64,000 bases of DNA from the NCBI RefSeq assembly GCF_028583425.1, contig NC_072801.1, forward strand, positions 66,665,766 through 66,729,765, in the 5' to 3' direction. The position numbers were made by a program, and so were the translations under genes. The stretch is from Eublepharis macularius (taxonomy: Eukaryota; Chordata; Lepidosauria; Squamata; Eublepharidae). The notes below the pieces were generated by a model. That model searched no databases, was not told the origin of the DNA, and worked only from the letters and a program-made list of their open reading frames with translations. Shown here one piece after another: positions 10,871 to 22,059 of the stretch (position 1 is the first letter of the stretch; the number at the start of each line of letters is the position of its first letter).

Positions 10871-11653
10871 ATGTCGAAAAAAGAGTGGCAATCAGCAATA
10901 GAAAACTTGGATAAAAAACTTATAGACATGATGAAAGAACTTAAGGACACGAAATTGGAGCTTATTAAAGAGGTCAAGGAAGTTACACAGACAGTAAAGT
11001 CGGAGCTGTCAGAAGTGAAAAAAGGTGTGGAAACGATTAGCAGTGAATTACAAGGAACGCAGCAGAGAGTTAAAACAGTAGAAGACGCGATGGAGAATTT
11101 AATAGACACGCAACAAACAGAGATGAGGCTGGTGAAGGGGAGGATGTCAGTTGCAGAAACTAAACACATGGAGAAGCAGCTTCGTTTTCGCGGTCTGCCA
11201 GAAGTGGAAGGGAAGTCAGCGCAAGAACAGATGACTGAGGTGTTGGCTGATTACCTGGGGAAGGAGGAGGAGGAAATTGTGGCTATCCTAGATGTGGCGT
11301 ATCGTGTGAACTCGAGAATTGCAACCCAGAGGAAACTACCAAGGGATGTGATTGTGCAGTTTACAACTAGAAATATGAAAGAGAGGATTGTGACCAAACA
11401 ATTTCAAGATCCATTGGAGATTGATGGCAAGACGATTATTATAATGAAGGAACTGCCCAGATCAGTGTTATTGGACAGGAAAAAATATAGAGTGCTAATT
11501 CAGACTTTGAAGGACATGAATATCAGATACAGATGGGAGTTACCGGAAGGAGTGTCCTTTGAGTTTGGAGGGGCAAAAAAACGCATCAGATCTGAGCGGG
11601 AGATGGAGAGATTTATCAAGGACAATGAAAAAGACTTACCAACAAAACCATGA
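10871..11653 (+). CDS. L1 ORF1 RNA-binding chaperone
   Basis: A 260-residue protein. Residues 1 to about 100 are rich in K/E/L heptads and predict a trimerising coiled coil. An RRM-like domain follows from about residue 103 (KQLRFRGLPEVEGKSAQEQ) and a C-terminal domain from about 185 with the conserved RKKYRVLIQTLK stretch. This is the standard L1 ORF1p layout: it coats L1 RNA and supports target-primed reverse transcription. The frame is intact. The stop overlaps the ORF2 start, so ORF2 may be translated by reinitiation. Confidence 0.95.
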   Translation: MSKKEWQSAIENLDKKLIDMMKELKDTKLELIKEVKEVTQTVKSELSEVKKGVETISSELQGTQQRVKTVEDAMENLIDTQQTEMRLVKGRMSVAETKHMEKQLRFRGLPEVEGKSAQEQMTEVLADYLGKEEEEIVAILDVAYRVNSRIATQRKLPRDVIVQFTTRNMKERIVTKQFQDPLEIDGKTIIIMKELPRSVLLDRKKYRVLIQTLKDMNIRYRWELPEGVSFEFGGAKKRIRSEREMERFIKDNEKDLPTKP

Positions 11654-14199
11654 ATATGGAGTGTAAAGTATTATCTTGGAATGTAAATGGACTAAACTCA
11701 CCGAATAAGAGAAAAAATATTTTTCATTGGCTATTAAAACAAAAATGTGATATTGTTTGTTTGCAGGAGACCCACATTAGAAAACAGGATGTAAAATATT
11801 TAAGATCTGGAAAATTGGGCAAAGAATTTGTAGCGGCTTCCAACAAGAAAAAAAGAGGAGTGGTGTTGTATATAAAAGAGGAGCTGCAGCCAAAATTTGT
11901 TATGAGAGATGTGGAAGCTAGATTTGTAGCAGTGGAATGTAATTGGAACTTAAAGAGAGTGTTGGTAGTCGGACTTTATGCACCTAACGGTGCAAAGGAA
12001 AGCTTCTTTGAGGACTTAAGGAAGCACCTAGACGATCTTGTATATGACCAGATAATTCTTGCTGGAGATTTCAATGGAGTGACAGATTTGGAATTAGACA
12101 AAAAGACTACAAAAGCACAAAAGAAAAGAGGACTATTGCCAAAGCTTTTTTTTGAGTTGATTCAACAAGAGACTCTCGAAGACGTATGGAGGAGAGAATA
12201 TCCTAAAACCAAACAGTTTACTTTTTATTCTGCAAGGCATCTTACATTATCAAGAATTGATATGATCTGGGCCTCAAAGGACTTAGCGCTATGGACTAAG
12301 GAGGTAGAAATAATGCCGATGGTAGGCTCAGATCACAACCCAATTATGTGGAAATTTGGAAAAAGGAGAAAAAGGAAAGCCTGGAGAATAAATGAGGACC
12401 TGTTACAGGAAAGTGAGAATATGGAAACACTGAGAAGAGAGACTAAGTTTTTTATACAATACAACGTGAATAAAGAAGTACCAACCAGTAAAGTTTGGGA
12501 CGCGTACAAGGCGGTTGTAAGGGGCATACTAATGGACTTAAATGGTAGAGCAAGGAAAAAGAAAGAGGAGAAAAGACAAGAGATTGAGGAGAAAATAAAG
12601 GCCAAAGAAGTACAGTTAAAAAAGAGACCAGGGAAAAAGAAAATATATCAGGAAATCAAAATTCTTCAAGAACAATTAACAGCAATGAGTAACAAAGAAT
12701 TGGAGTGGAACCTTAAAAGACTGAATCAAAAAGCTTTTGAGGGTGCTAATAAACCTGGGAAATATTTGGCATGGCAATTAAAGAAGAAAAGGGAAAAGAA
12801 AATAATAAATAAAATTTGTGAAGAAAACAAAACGTATTTGGAGCAGACTACCATTAGTAGAGCTTTTTATAAATTTTACGCTAAGCTGTATAATAAAAAA
12901 GAAGTAAACAAAGAATCAATAGCATCATATTTGGAGAAAACCAAACTTCCAGAGATTTCGGAAGCTTGGAGAAATAAGCTGAACAGTGAAGTAACTGATG
13001 AGGAAATAAATATGGCAATACAATCCGCAAATTTAGGAAAGGCGCCAGGGCCAGATGGACTTACGGCTAAATTTTATAAGACAATGGCCAATGAACTGGC
13101 ACCATTCCTAAAAGAGGTGATGAACGGAGTTTTTAGGGATCAAAGAATTCCAGACACTTGGAGCGAAGCGAATATATCATTGATCCCAAAAGAGGGCCAA
13201 GATCTGACTAGCGTGAAAAATTATAGGCCTATATCACTACTCAATAATGACTATAAAATTTTTGCGAAGATATTGGCGGAGAGATTGAAGGGGTGGCTCT
13301 CGGAAGTCATAGAGGAGGAACAAGCAGGCTTTTTGCCAGACAGACAAATAAGAGACAACTTAAGGACAGTGATCAATGCTATTGAATACTACGACAAGCG
13401 TTGTGACAAAGAGGTTGGTTTCTTCTTTGTAGACGCTGAAAAAGCGTTTGACAATTTAAACTGGGACTTTATGTTTGCCACTATGGAAAAGCTACAATTG
13501 GGAGAAAGATTCGTCAGAGCAATCAAGGAAATCTATAGAGACCAGACTGCAGCAATTGTAGTGAATGATGAATTGACCAAAAAATTGACGATTAGTAAAG
13601 GAACAAGACAAGGTTGCCCGTTATCTCCATTGTTGTTCATTTTAGTATTGGAGATTCTGATGATACAAATTCGACAAGATGAGGAAATACGAGGAATAAA
13701 AATAAAGGACTATTCATATAAGGTCAGAGCATTTGCAGACGACATAATGTTAATTGTAGAAGACCCACTGGAGAACATGTCAAAAGTGATAGACAAGATC
13801 AAGGAGTTTGGAGATTTGGCAGGTTTCTTCATTAACAAAAAGAAGTCAAAGATATTATGCAAAAACATGACTAAGCAGAAACAACAATTGTTAATGGAAA
13901 CAACGGATTGTGAAGTAACTAGTAAGGTGAAATACTTGGGAATTGAGCTGACTGCAAAAAATATAGATTTGTTCAAGAATAATTATGAAAAATTATGGAC
14001 TCAGATAGAGAGAGACTTGATCAAATGGAATAGATTGAACCTGTCATGGTTGGGCAGGATTGCAGCAGTTAAGATGAATGTGTTACCAAGAGTAATGTTT
14101 TTGTTACAGACAATACCAATCATCAGAGACTCTAAACAATTTGAAAAATGGCAGAGAAAATATCAGATTTTGTTTGGGCAGGCAAGAAGCCTCGAGTGA
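11650..14199 (+). CDS. L1 ORF2, endonuclease and reverse transcriptase part
   Basis: An 849-codon frame. The N terminus is an apurinic-like endonuclease (SWNVNGLNSPNKRK, CLQETHI, AGDFN, GSDHNPI). The reverse transcriptase follows with KAPGPDGL, NYRPISLLN, EQAGFLPDRQ, DAEKAFDNLNW, GTRQGCPLSPLLF and the catalytic AFADDI at about residues 695-700. The frame closes at 14199 because of a single-base frame change near 14150-14165. The remainder of the protein continues in the overlapping frame from 14148. Confidence 0.95.
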   Translation: MNMECKVLSWNVNGLNSPNKRKNIFHWLLKQKCDIVCLQETHIRKQDVKYLRSGKLGKEFVAASNKKKRGVVLYIKEELQPKFVMRDVEARFVAVECNWNLKRVLVVGLYAPNGAKESFFEDLRKHLDDLVYDQIILAGDFNGVTDLELDKKTTKAQKKRGLLPKLFFELIQQETLEDVWRREYPKTKQFTFYSARHLTLSRIDMIWASKDLALWTKEVEIMPMVGSDHNPIMWKFGKRRKRKAWRINEDLLQESENMETLRRETKFFIQYNVNKEVPTSKVWDAYKAVVRGILMDLNGRARKKKEEKRQEIEEKIKAKEVQLKKRPGKKKIYQEIKILQEQLTAMSNKELEWNLKRLNQKAFEGANKPGKYLAWQLKKKREKKIINKICEENKTYLEQTTISRAFYKFYAKLYNKKEVNKESIASYLEKTKLPEISEAWRNKLNSEVTDEEINMAIQSANLGKAPGPDGLTAKFYKTMANELAPFLKEVMNGVFRDQRIPDTWSEANISLIPKEGQDLTSVKNYRPISLLNNDYKIFAKILAERLKGWLSEVIEEEQAGFLPDRQIRDNLRTVINAIEYYDKRCDKEVGFFFVDAEKAFDNLNWDFMFATMEKLQLGERFVRAIKEIYRDQTAAIVVNDELTKKLTISKGTRQGCPLSPLLFILVLEILMIQIRQDEEIRGIKIKDYSYKVRAFADDIMLIVEDPLENMSKVIDKIKEFGDLAGFFINKKKSKILCKNMTKQKQQLLMETTDCEVTSKVKYLGIELTAKNIDLFKNNYEKLWTQIERDLIKWNRLNLSWLGRIAAVKMNVLPRVMFLLQTIPIIRDSKQFEKWQRKYQILFGQARSLE

Positions 14200-15410
14200 A
14201 AGTAAAAGTTTTACAAGATGCAAAGGAGAGAGGCGGAATGCAACTGCCCAATCTGAGACTTTACCATGATGCAATCTGCCTAGTTTGGTTAAAAGAGTGG
14301 ATGACATTAAAGAATAAGAAACTATTAGCCCTAGAGGGATATAAAAAAATTTTTGGATGGCACGCATACCTATGGCATGACAAAGTAAAGGTCAACTCGA
14401 TGTTCCTGCATCATTTTGTAAGGAGAAGTCTATTTACAATCTGGAAGAAGTATAGAACTTACCTACAAGAAGGAACCCCCTTGTGGGTGGTTCCATATGA
14501 GGTGATAGATCCGAGAGCTGTGGATAATGAACAACAATGTTTAACGTACAAAGAAATAACTAAGATTGAAGTATCTAAACTTAGAATAAAGACGCAAGAG
14601 GAACTATCACCTAACTATGATTGGTTTCAGTATAGACAGATTAGAGACTTATACAACTCAGACTTTGCAAAAGGGGGCATACGAACAGAGAACTCGGAAC
14701 TAGAGCAGACCCTTCTTAAAGAAGACAAGAAAAGAATATCCAAGGTATACCAAGTATTGCTGAAATGGTATACTGAGGATGAGATAGTTAAAACACAGAT
14801 GGTGAAATGGGCTATAAATTTCAATAAAGAAATAACAATGGAGGCATGGGAATACTTGTGGAAAACTACAATGAAGACAACGACGTGTATCAATATTAAA
14901 GAGAACATTTTCAAAATGATCTATCGTTGGTACATGACACCAAAGAAGATTGCGCTAGGGAATTTGAATACTTCTAATAAATGCTGGAAATGTAAGAAAC
15001 ATGAGGGCTCCCTCTATCATATGTGGTGGTCGTGTGAGGTAGCTAGGCAGTTCTGGGGGGAAATAATAAGAGAAATGAGTGAAATTTTACAGTTTCAAAT
15101 AAATAAGAACCCAGAACTCCTGCTGCTAAACTTGGGAATGGAGGGAATTCCAGCCCATCATAGGACGTTGATTTTTTATATGACTGCAGCAGCTAGACTT
15201 TTGTATGCGCAGAAATGGAAAGTACAAGAAGTGCCAACTATTGAAGATTGGATCTACAAATTGCTGTATATGGCTGAAATGGATAAGATGACAAGAAAAC
15301 TGAGAGATCTGGACTCAGGGCAGTTTAACACAGACTGGGAGAAGCTGAAACAATATCTGGAGAAGAAATGGGAGGTGGGAGGAAAACTGTGGCAGTTTGA
15401 GAACTACTGA
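14148..15410 (+). CDS. L1 ORF2, C-terminal part in shifted frame
   Basis: A 420-codon open frame beginning with ISDFVWAGKKPRVK, the conserved region that follows the reverse transcriptase in L1 ORF2. It includes LPNLRLYH and a C-terminal CxxC...H...C knuckle (CWKC at about residue 281). It is offset by one base from the preceding frame. As it stands, full ORF2 protein would not be made from this copy. Confidence 0.9.
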   Translation: MAEKISDFVWAGKKPRVKVKVLQDAKERGGMQLPNLRLYHDAICLVWLKEWMTLKNKKLLALEGYKKIFGWHAYLWHDKVKVNSMFLHHFVRRSLFTIWKKYRTYLQEGTPLWVVPYEVIDPRAVDNEQQCLTYKEITKIEVSKLRIKTQEELSPNYDWFQYRQIRDLYNSDFAKGGIRTENSELEQTLLKEDKKRISKVYQVLLKWYTEDEIVKTQMVKWAINFNKEITMEAWEYLWKTTMKTTTCINIKENIFKMIYRWYMTPKKIALGNLNTSNKCWKCKKHEGSLYHMWWSCEVARQFWGEIIREMSEILQFQINKNPELLLLNLGMEGIPAHHRTLIFYMTAAARLLYAQKWKVQEVPTIEDWIYKLLYMAEMDKMTRKLRDLDSGQFNTDWEKLKQYLEKKWEVGGKLWQFENY

Positions 15411-16322
15411 AGTATAATAAAAGTATAAAAGAGAGGGGTGACTTTACCGGGGGAGGAAGAGAAATGTGAATTTATAAGCAGTTAGATTAATTGATTGAGA
15501 TATATATAGATATGTATAGGTTAACTGATAGAGAATAATTAATGATAAGGTTTAAACATGAGGATTGACTAACTAACAATATTTTCTTTCTTTGACAAGA
15601 TTTATATGCACCAAACTGAATGTATAGAAGAGTTAAATTGATTGACTATCTGAGGAGTTATATAGAATTACCATAAAAAGATGAAATGAGTAATACATAG
15701 AGAACAAATCAAATTGTTTGATTTAAATGTGGGAAATTTTTATGGTTTATGATATATAGGTTTATATAGAAATATTCAAAACTGGAAAATGGGATAAATT
15801 GTTTATCTAAAGACGTATAGTTTGGGTGTATAATAAGTAAGGGAGTTAAAGATGTACTGCTTAATATAATGGAGAATGTATATCTGTTTTAGACAGAGGA
15901 ATTTAATAGAAGTAAGGGAAAAGGGACAGAGGGTGGGAAAGCTGTTGGAAGTCAACAAAAGGGGGGGAAAGGGAGGGGGTTAGAAATGAAAAATTAGGGG
16001 AAAATTGATTGTAATGTAAAAATAAAAATGTTCTAACCCAATAAAAAAATTTTTCAAAAAAAAAAAAAACAGTTCTATCAGTCAAAAAACTTTCAGGCTC
16101 CAAGAAAGCTAGCCTATCAGGCTTGTGGGGGAGGGAGGAGCCCCTCCTTCCCCCACGGAGGCATTCCTGAGGCTGTTTGGACTCGCCTTTATTTTTGAAC
16201 AGCCATTTACTTATTAACTGCTGTATGACTGCTGAAACCCAGACTCAACTCCTTAAAAACTTGCACATCTAGAGACACCCAAGGAGAAAAGGGGCCAATG
16301 AGCACTCCACCTTGCCCAGAAC

Positions 16323-16572
16323 ATTTATTTATTTATCTATCTATTTATGTATGTATTTATTTATAGCCCACCTTTCTCCACAATGACGATTCAAAGCTGC
16401 TCACATCATTCTCCTCTCCTCTATTTTATCCTCACTACAATCCTGTGAGTAGGTTAGACTGAGAGGTCTACGGGAACCCAGCAAACTTCCATGGAAGAGC
16501 AGGGATTCGAACCTGGGCTTCCCAGATCCTAGACTGACTCTCTTACCACTATGCTACTGTGGTTCTCTTGAA
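16323..16572 (-). mobile_element. tRNA-derived SINE
   Basis: It reads on the minus strand. A (TTTA)n tail sits on the left, and near the right end are the tRNA-like B box (the strand shown reads GGGATTCGAACCTGGG) and an A-box region. It is inserted in block 0 and absent from the matching site of the block near 25.5 kb. Confidence 0.65.
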
Positions 16573-17021
16573 TGCATGCATGTCTTAAAGAGACCCTTGA
16601 AGATTTGCAATATGGCAGTTTCCATTTGATGGGTATGAAGCGGTTGCCTGAATATAGACGTTTCTGCTTTAATAAAGAAAAAATAGTGGCTCCTAGGGCC
16701 TCCCAAACTGGTGGTGCACCAAACTCGGGTCCCCTGACCACTCCCACCTCTGCCCCGTTTCAATTCTCTCTTTCTCAGGGTGCATTGTTCAGATTCACTA
16801 TCCAGTTCACCCTTAAGCCATCCAGAAAAAGAATATCTTTTTTTGGCCACGGTGACTAAATGTGGCAGCTTGCTTTAGGATGGTAACTTCAGATGGTTGG
16901 CTGCTCACTATAAACATGTGAAGGTTTCTGAATGTAGAACTAGACTTTTTAACTAAATAATGCTAAAAAGGTATAGATGCAGTAATATATAGGAAGAAAC
17001 CTGGAGACCTGGAAAACACTT

Positions 17022-17149
17022 CCATGGAGATAGCTCAAGATGGGAAACCGTGTTAAACTGTCTGTAGCAGTAAAAAAGAGCAAGAGTCCAGTAGCACCTA
17101 TAAGACTAACAAAATTTGTGGTAGGGTATCTGAAGGAGTGAGCTGTGAC
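17022..17149. mobile_element. Truncated Penelope-like element fragment
   Basis: Nearly the same sequence as 7321-7450 (GGAGATAGCTCAAGATGGG, AGCAAGAGTCCAGTAGCACC, GTGAGCTGTGACT). It stops abruptly at the left end of the hAT element at 17150, so the hAT inserted into it and the other half has been lost. Confidence 0.6.
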
Positions 17150-17253
17150 TAGACATGGGCACGAACAGAAAAAAAAAACATGAACATACTGTTTGTTGTT
17201 CGTTGCTGCCAACGAACATGAACAAACGAACAGAAACGAACATGTCCCGTTAA

Positions 17254-20200
17254 TAGGGGTGTGCAAGCCAAAAATTTTCGGCTATAGCCGAAAGTAGAAA
17301 GCCGAAAGAAAATTCTCTATCGTTAAAGCTGAAAGCCGAAACAAGAATCTCTTTCGGGATTCGGGATTCGGGATTCTTTCGGCATTATTTCGGCATTCTT
17401 TCGGCTTTTTTCTATGGGAAAATGCCTCCGTCTTCCAGGACGCCTGGAGGAGGCATTTTCCCACCGAATAAGCCCAAAATTGGTGGGGACCTTCCTCTAA
17501 CCCTTCTCTAACAACCACCCAAGTTTCAGACAGATTGGACTTTGGGGGGCCATGTTATGGCCCCTCAAAGCAGGTCCCCCCATCCTCCCATAAAGGAGCA
17601 TCTTCTTCATTATTTCCTATGGGGAAAAAATGAAGAAGCAGGCTTCCTTTGCCAGGGGTGGCATTTTGCATGCAAAATGCCCCCTTACCCTCAGGGGCCC
17701 TTCTCCCACCCCTCCTCCCACCCCCCACCAAGGCTCAGCCTGCTCCCACTTGGGGGGGCCATTTCATGGCCTCCCCAAGTAGGTGCTCTAATCTCTACCA
17801 CTGACAGCTGGGGGAGGCTTGTGTTGCCAGGGGTGGCATTTTGCATGCAAAATGCCCCCCAACCCTCTGGGGCCCTTCTCCCACCCCTCCTCCCACCCCC
17901 CACCAAGGCTCAGCCTGCTCCCACTTGGGGGGGCCATTTCATGGCCTCCCCAAGTAGGTGCTCTAATCTCTACCACTGACAGCTGGGGGAGGCTTGTGTT
18001 GCCAGGGGTGGCATTTTGCATGCAAAATGCCCCCCAGCCCTCTGGGGCCCTTCTCCCACCCTTCCTCCCACCCCACACCAAGGCTCAGACTGCTCCCACT
18101 TGGGGGGGGCATTTCATGGCCTCCCCAAGTAGGTCCTCTCAGCCCCTAAAGTCCACCCCTTACAGCCCCACACAAACCCAATTCCCCCCCAGCTGCCGCA
18201 CACAGACCCAAATCCCCACATTAGCCCCTCACAGACCCAAATCCACCCCCACCTGCCCCACACCCATAACCCCAGGAACAGGCTGGCAAAGGCCAGCCCT
18301 CTCCCTTTGTTCCCTATGCTGGGAACTTCTAAACTCTCTTTCCCTGGGCAATTCTGCACAGCCCAGGGGTGCCACAATGGTGGGCACACTTCTGAGTGCC
18401 AGCTGGTCCCTGTGAAAGAACACCTGAACCACAGACACCCTCCCTCAAATTCCCCCACCACCTACAGAGATAGCTGGCCAGCCAGCCCCATTGTTCCCTA
18501 TGATGGGAACCAACTGCACAACAAAGAATAAAACAAGAACAACACAAAATAAAGTTTTTAAAAAATTATTTTCTCCCTTCCAAAGTACAAGTAGGCAAAG
18601 CATTATGACACATTACACCAGCAGTCCCCCACACAGAAAAATAACACAACTCACTTAACATCAGAGAATCACAAAGCACGATTCCTGTCAAAAACACTTT
18701 ATTTCTTGAACAGCTTTAGGTTACACAGCAGGGGGGAACACCAAAGGGCTTGGCAGCAGTATCTTACACAAAAACAACACAACTCACTTAACATCAGAGA
18801 ATCACAAAAGCACAATTCCTGACAAAAACACTTTATTTCTTGAACAGCTTTAGGCTACACAGCAGGGGGGGGGACACCAAAGGGCATGGAAGCAGTATCT
18901 TACACAAAAATAACACAACTCACTTCACATTAAAGAATCACCCCAAAAAATTGCTGTCAAAAGCACTTTATTTCTGTAACTGCTTTAGGTTACACAGTAG
19001 GAAGGCACCACAGAGCAGGAAAGCAGTGTACTACACAAAAATAACACAACTCACTTCACATCAGAGAATCACACAAACACAATTGCTGTCAAAAACGGTG
19101 AAGTGGGTTGTATTATTTTTTGTAGTACATTGCTATCATGCCCTTTTGTGCCCTCCTACTGTGTAACCTAAAGCTGTTCAAGAAATAAAGTGTTTTTGCC
19201 AGGAATTGTGTTTTTGTGATTCTCTGATGTTAAGTGAGTTGTGTTATTTTTGTGTAAGATACTGCTTCCATGCCCTTTGGTGTTCCCCCCCTGCTGTGTA
19301 GCCTAAAGCTGTTCAAGAAATAAAGTGTTTTTGACAGGAATTGTGCTTTTGTGATTCTCTGATGTTAAGTGAGTTGTGTTATTTTTGTGTAAGATACTGC
19401 TGCCATGCCCTTTGGTGTTCCCCCCCTGCTGTGTAGCCTAAAGCTGTTCAAGAAATAAAGTGTTTTTGACAGGAATCGTGCTTTGTGATTCTCTGATGTT
19501 AAGTGAGTTGTGTTATTTTTCTGTGTGGGGGACTGCTGGTGTTATGTGTCATAATGCTTTGCCTACTTGTACTTTGGAAGGGAGAAAATAATTTTTAAAA
19601 AACTTTATTTTGTGTTGTTCTTGTTTTATTCTTTGTTGTGCAGTTGGTTCCCATCATAGGGAACAATGGGGCTGGCTGGCCAGCCATCTCTGTAGGTGGT
19701 GGGGGAATTTGAGGGAGGGTGTCTGTGGTTCAGGTGCTCTTTCACAGGGACCAGCTGGCACTCAGAAGTGTGCCCACCATTGTGGCACCCCTGGGCTGTG
19801 CAGAATTGCCCAGGGAAAGAGAGTTTAGAAGTTCCCAGCATAGGGAACAAAGGGAGAGGGCTGGCCTTTGCCAGCCTGTTCCTGGGGTTATGGGTGTGGG
19901 GCAGGTGGGGGTGGATTTGGGTCTGTGAGGGGCTAATGTGGGGATTTGGGTCTGTGTGTGGCAGCTGGGGGGAATTGGGTTTGTGTGGAGCTGTAAGGGG
20001 TGGAATTTAGGGGCTGAGAGGACCTACTTGGGGAGGCCATGAAATGGCCCCCCCAAGTGGGAGCAGGCTGAGCCTTGGTGGGGGGTGGGAGGAGGGGTGG
20101 GAGAAGGGCCCCAGAGGGTTGGGGGGCATTTTGCATGCAAAATGCCACCCCTGGCAACACAAGCCTCCCCCAGCTGTCAGTGGTAGAGATTAGAGCACCT

Positions 20201-20738
20201 ACTTGGGGAGGCCATGAAATGGCCCCCCCAAGTGGGAGCAGGCTGAGCCTTGGTGGGGGGTGGGAGGAGGGGTGGGAGAAGGGCCCCTGAGGGTAAGGGG
20301 GCATTTTGCATGCAAAATGCCACCCCTGGCAAAGGAAGCCTGCTTCTTCATTTTTTCCCCATAGGAAATAATGAAGAAGATGCTCCTTTATGGGAGGATG
20401 GGGGGACCTGCTTTGGGGGGCCATAACATGGCCCCCCAAAGTCCAATCTGTCTGAAACTTGGGTGGTTGTTAGAGAAGGGTTAGAGGAAGGTCCCCACCA
20501 ATTTTGGGCTTATTCGGTGGGAAGATGCCTCCCCCAGACGTCCGGGAAGACGGAGGCATTTTCCCATTGAAAAGCCGAATGAAAGACGAAAGAATCCCGA
20601 AACGTTTCGGCTTTTTTCTTTCGGCTACCCGAAACGTTTCGGGATTCCCCGAAACGTTTCGGCATTCCCTGAAAGAAGCCGAAACACTTTTGTTTCGGCA
20701 TTCTTTCGGCATTCTGAATGCCGAAACGCACATCCCTA
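17254..20738. mobile_element. Foldback hAT element with arms of about 1.7 kb
   Basis: Termini TAGGGGTGTGC and GCACATCCCTA are inverted repeats, and flanks CCCGTTAA (17246-17253, 20739-20746) are a perfect 8-bp duplication, diagnostic of hAT. Almost the entire element is two near-identical inverted arms meeting at about 19098. Within the arms is a 175-bp repeat (copies starting at 17651, 17826, 18001; two copies on the right) and a repeat of about 130 bp near the centre (18640-19530). It has no credible gene of its own. Confidence 0.92.
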
Positions 20739-21064
20739 CCCGTTAATGAAAGTGTTCGGTGTTCGGTGTTCTTTGGTGCCAGAGTGGCCCCCTTAACACT
20801 TAGAGAGCCCATATTCACAAAGAATGTGCAGCGGGCTCCTCTCCAGCCACCACCCAAGTTTGGTCAAGATTGCAGTATGGATCTCAGAGTTATACATTCT
20901 CAGATTAGACACCCCCAGGAAACTCATATTCCATACAAATGGAGCCACCCTCCCCAGTTCATTTTGGACCTGTGCGGTGGACCTGAAAGCAGGCTGTCTC
21001 CCCTGTACGGGGTAAGGGTTCTGGCTGCTGGCCAGCAACACCCCCCATGTGCCCGCCCGCCAGG

Positions 21065-21810
21065 CCTCCCCAAGGCAACTTTCCGATAGAGGGAATGTCC
21101 AGGACCTTGACGGGGAGAGGAGGACAACGGGTTGCCGCTGGCTGCATCATGGTGCAGGACTGGGAATACTCCTTCGTTGGAGAGCCATGAGCCGAGAAAC
21201 CTACTGAGTCGCGGATGGCAGCAGCAGCTGACATGACCCAATTTCCTGCCTTCACGGAAAGGGTAGGGTGGGCAGGAGAGGAGAGGTCGTTGGGAGAGGT
21301 CGGAGGGTTCCAGAGAGGGAGCAGTTGACAGAGGGAACGTCCAGGATCTTGCCGGGGAGAGGAGGAGAACAGATTGCTTGTCACAGCCGCATTGCAGAGC
21401 GGGACCAGGAAGGCCCAAAGACGGCAGCCGTGGCGTGATAGTCCCCCCTGGTCGAAGGCGGCAGCAGCTGACATGACCCACCTTCCTGCCTTTGCGGAAA
21501 GGGTGGGGTGGGCAGGAGAGGTCGTTGGGAGGGGTCGGAGGGTTCCAGAGAGGGGGCTGTCAACAGAGGGAACGTCTAGGACCTTGCTGGGGAGAGGAGG
21601 ACAACGGGTTGCTTGTCACAGCCGCATCCCAGAGCAGGACCAAGAAGGCCCAAAGACGGCGGCCATGGCATGGTAGTCCCTCGTGTCCAAAGGTGGAGAC
21701 AGCTGACATCGCCCACACTCTTGCCACCGTGGACAAGATGGGATGGGCAGGACAAGATGTGGGGTGGGGTGGTATTGGCACCATCCAGAGAGGGAGAGGT
21801 TGAAAGAGGA
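21065..21810. repeat. Tandem repeat, about 245 bp x 3, inside hAT copy 1
   Basis: Units share GAGGGAACGTCCAGGA, GGGGAGAGGAGGA, CCCAAAGACGGC, CAGCAGCTGACAT and CCTTCCTGCCTTTGCGGAAA. A related array is in the second hAT at about 36480-37200. These GC-rich repeats lie near the 3' side of the transposase gene and may be subterminal transposase-binding or structural repeats, which is inference. Confidence 0.7.
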
Positions 21811-22059
21811 AGGGGAACTTGTCTGGGAGAGGAGGGCAAAGGGTTCCCCAACAGAGGACTGCAGTTCCACAAAATCCACTCCAATCAGAGACAGCTTGCC
21901 TGTCAAGGCAGTTCAGGCAGGCTGCTTCCAGCATCACCCACCTTCCTGCATTCATGGAAAGGACGGGTGTTGCGGCAGGGGCCCATTCACCCCTGTTCAG
22001 CGGGGACAGCAGGTACCCATGGAAAGAGGGTACCGAGCAGTACAACCTAATCTGCAACA

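Larger units (their letters stand above)
10648..16066 (+). mobile_element. Full-length L1 LINE
   Basis: The element is flanked by a perfect 17-bp target duplication, AAACAGTTCTATCAGTC (10631-10647 and 16067-16083). It has a 5' UTR of about 220 bp, ORF1, ORF2, a 3' UTR of about 650 bp and an A-rich tail. ORF1 and ORF2 overlap by four bases (ATGA at 11650-11653). ORF2 is whole apart from one frame change near 14150-14165. The perfect duplication and long open frames indicate a young insertion. Its orientation matches that of the ribonuclease genes. Confidence 0.95.
10441..16273. mobile_element. MITE split by the L1 insertion
   Basis: Left arm 10441-10536 (TCTAAATGTGCAAGTTT... GGAATGCCTCCGTG) is repeated inversely at about 16155-16273 (CACGGAGGCATTCC... 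TTGCACATCTAGA). A 5.4-kb L1 with its own target duplication lies between the arms. Without the L1, the element would be about 400 bp. Its family is uncertain. Confidence 0.7.
9270..16990 (+). repeat. Orphan copy of the ribonuclease upstream block (block 0)
   Basis: Excluding insertions, this aligns with the upstream blocks of genes 2, 3 and 4. Shared parts include TTTGAACCAGAGC (9305), the stretch with TTGCTCCACCTTCAAGGGG and TTTTGCAAAAGTGAGTTTC (9960-10130), and 16559-16800 (CAGTTTCCATTTGATGGGT, GCCTCCCAAACTGGTGG). No ribonuclease follows; the block ends at a truncated PLE and a hAT. It is interrupted by a MITE at 9397, the L1-containing MITE at 10441-16273 and a SINE at 16323. Confidence 0.65.

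Noticed and set aside
17542-18415. Proline-rich open frames in the foldback element, and their mirror images near 19.7-20.4 kb
   Set aside because: They come from GC-rich tandem repeats and appear identically on both arms and strands. No start context or domain.
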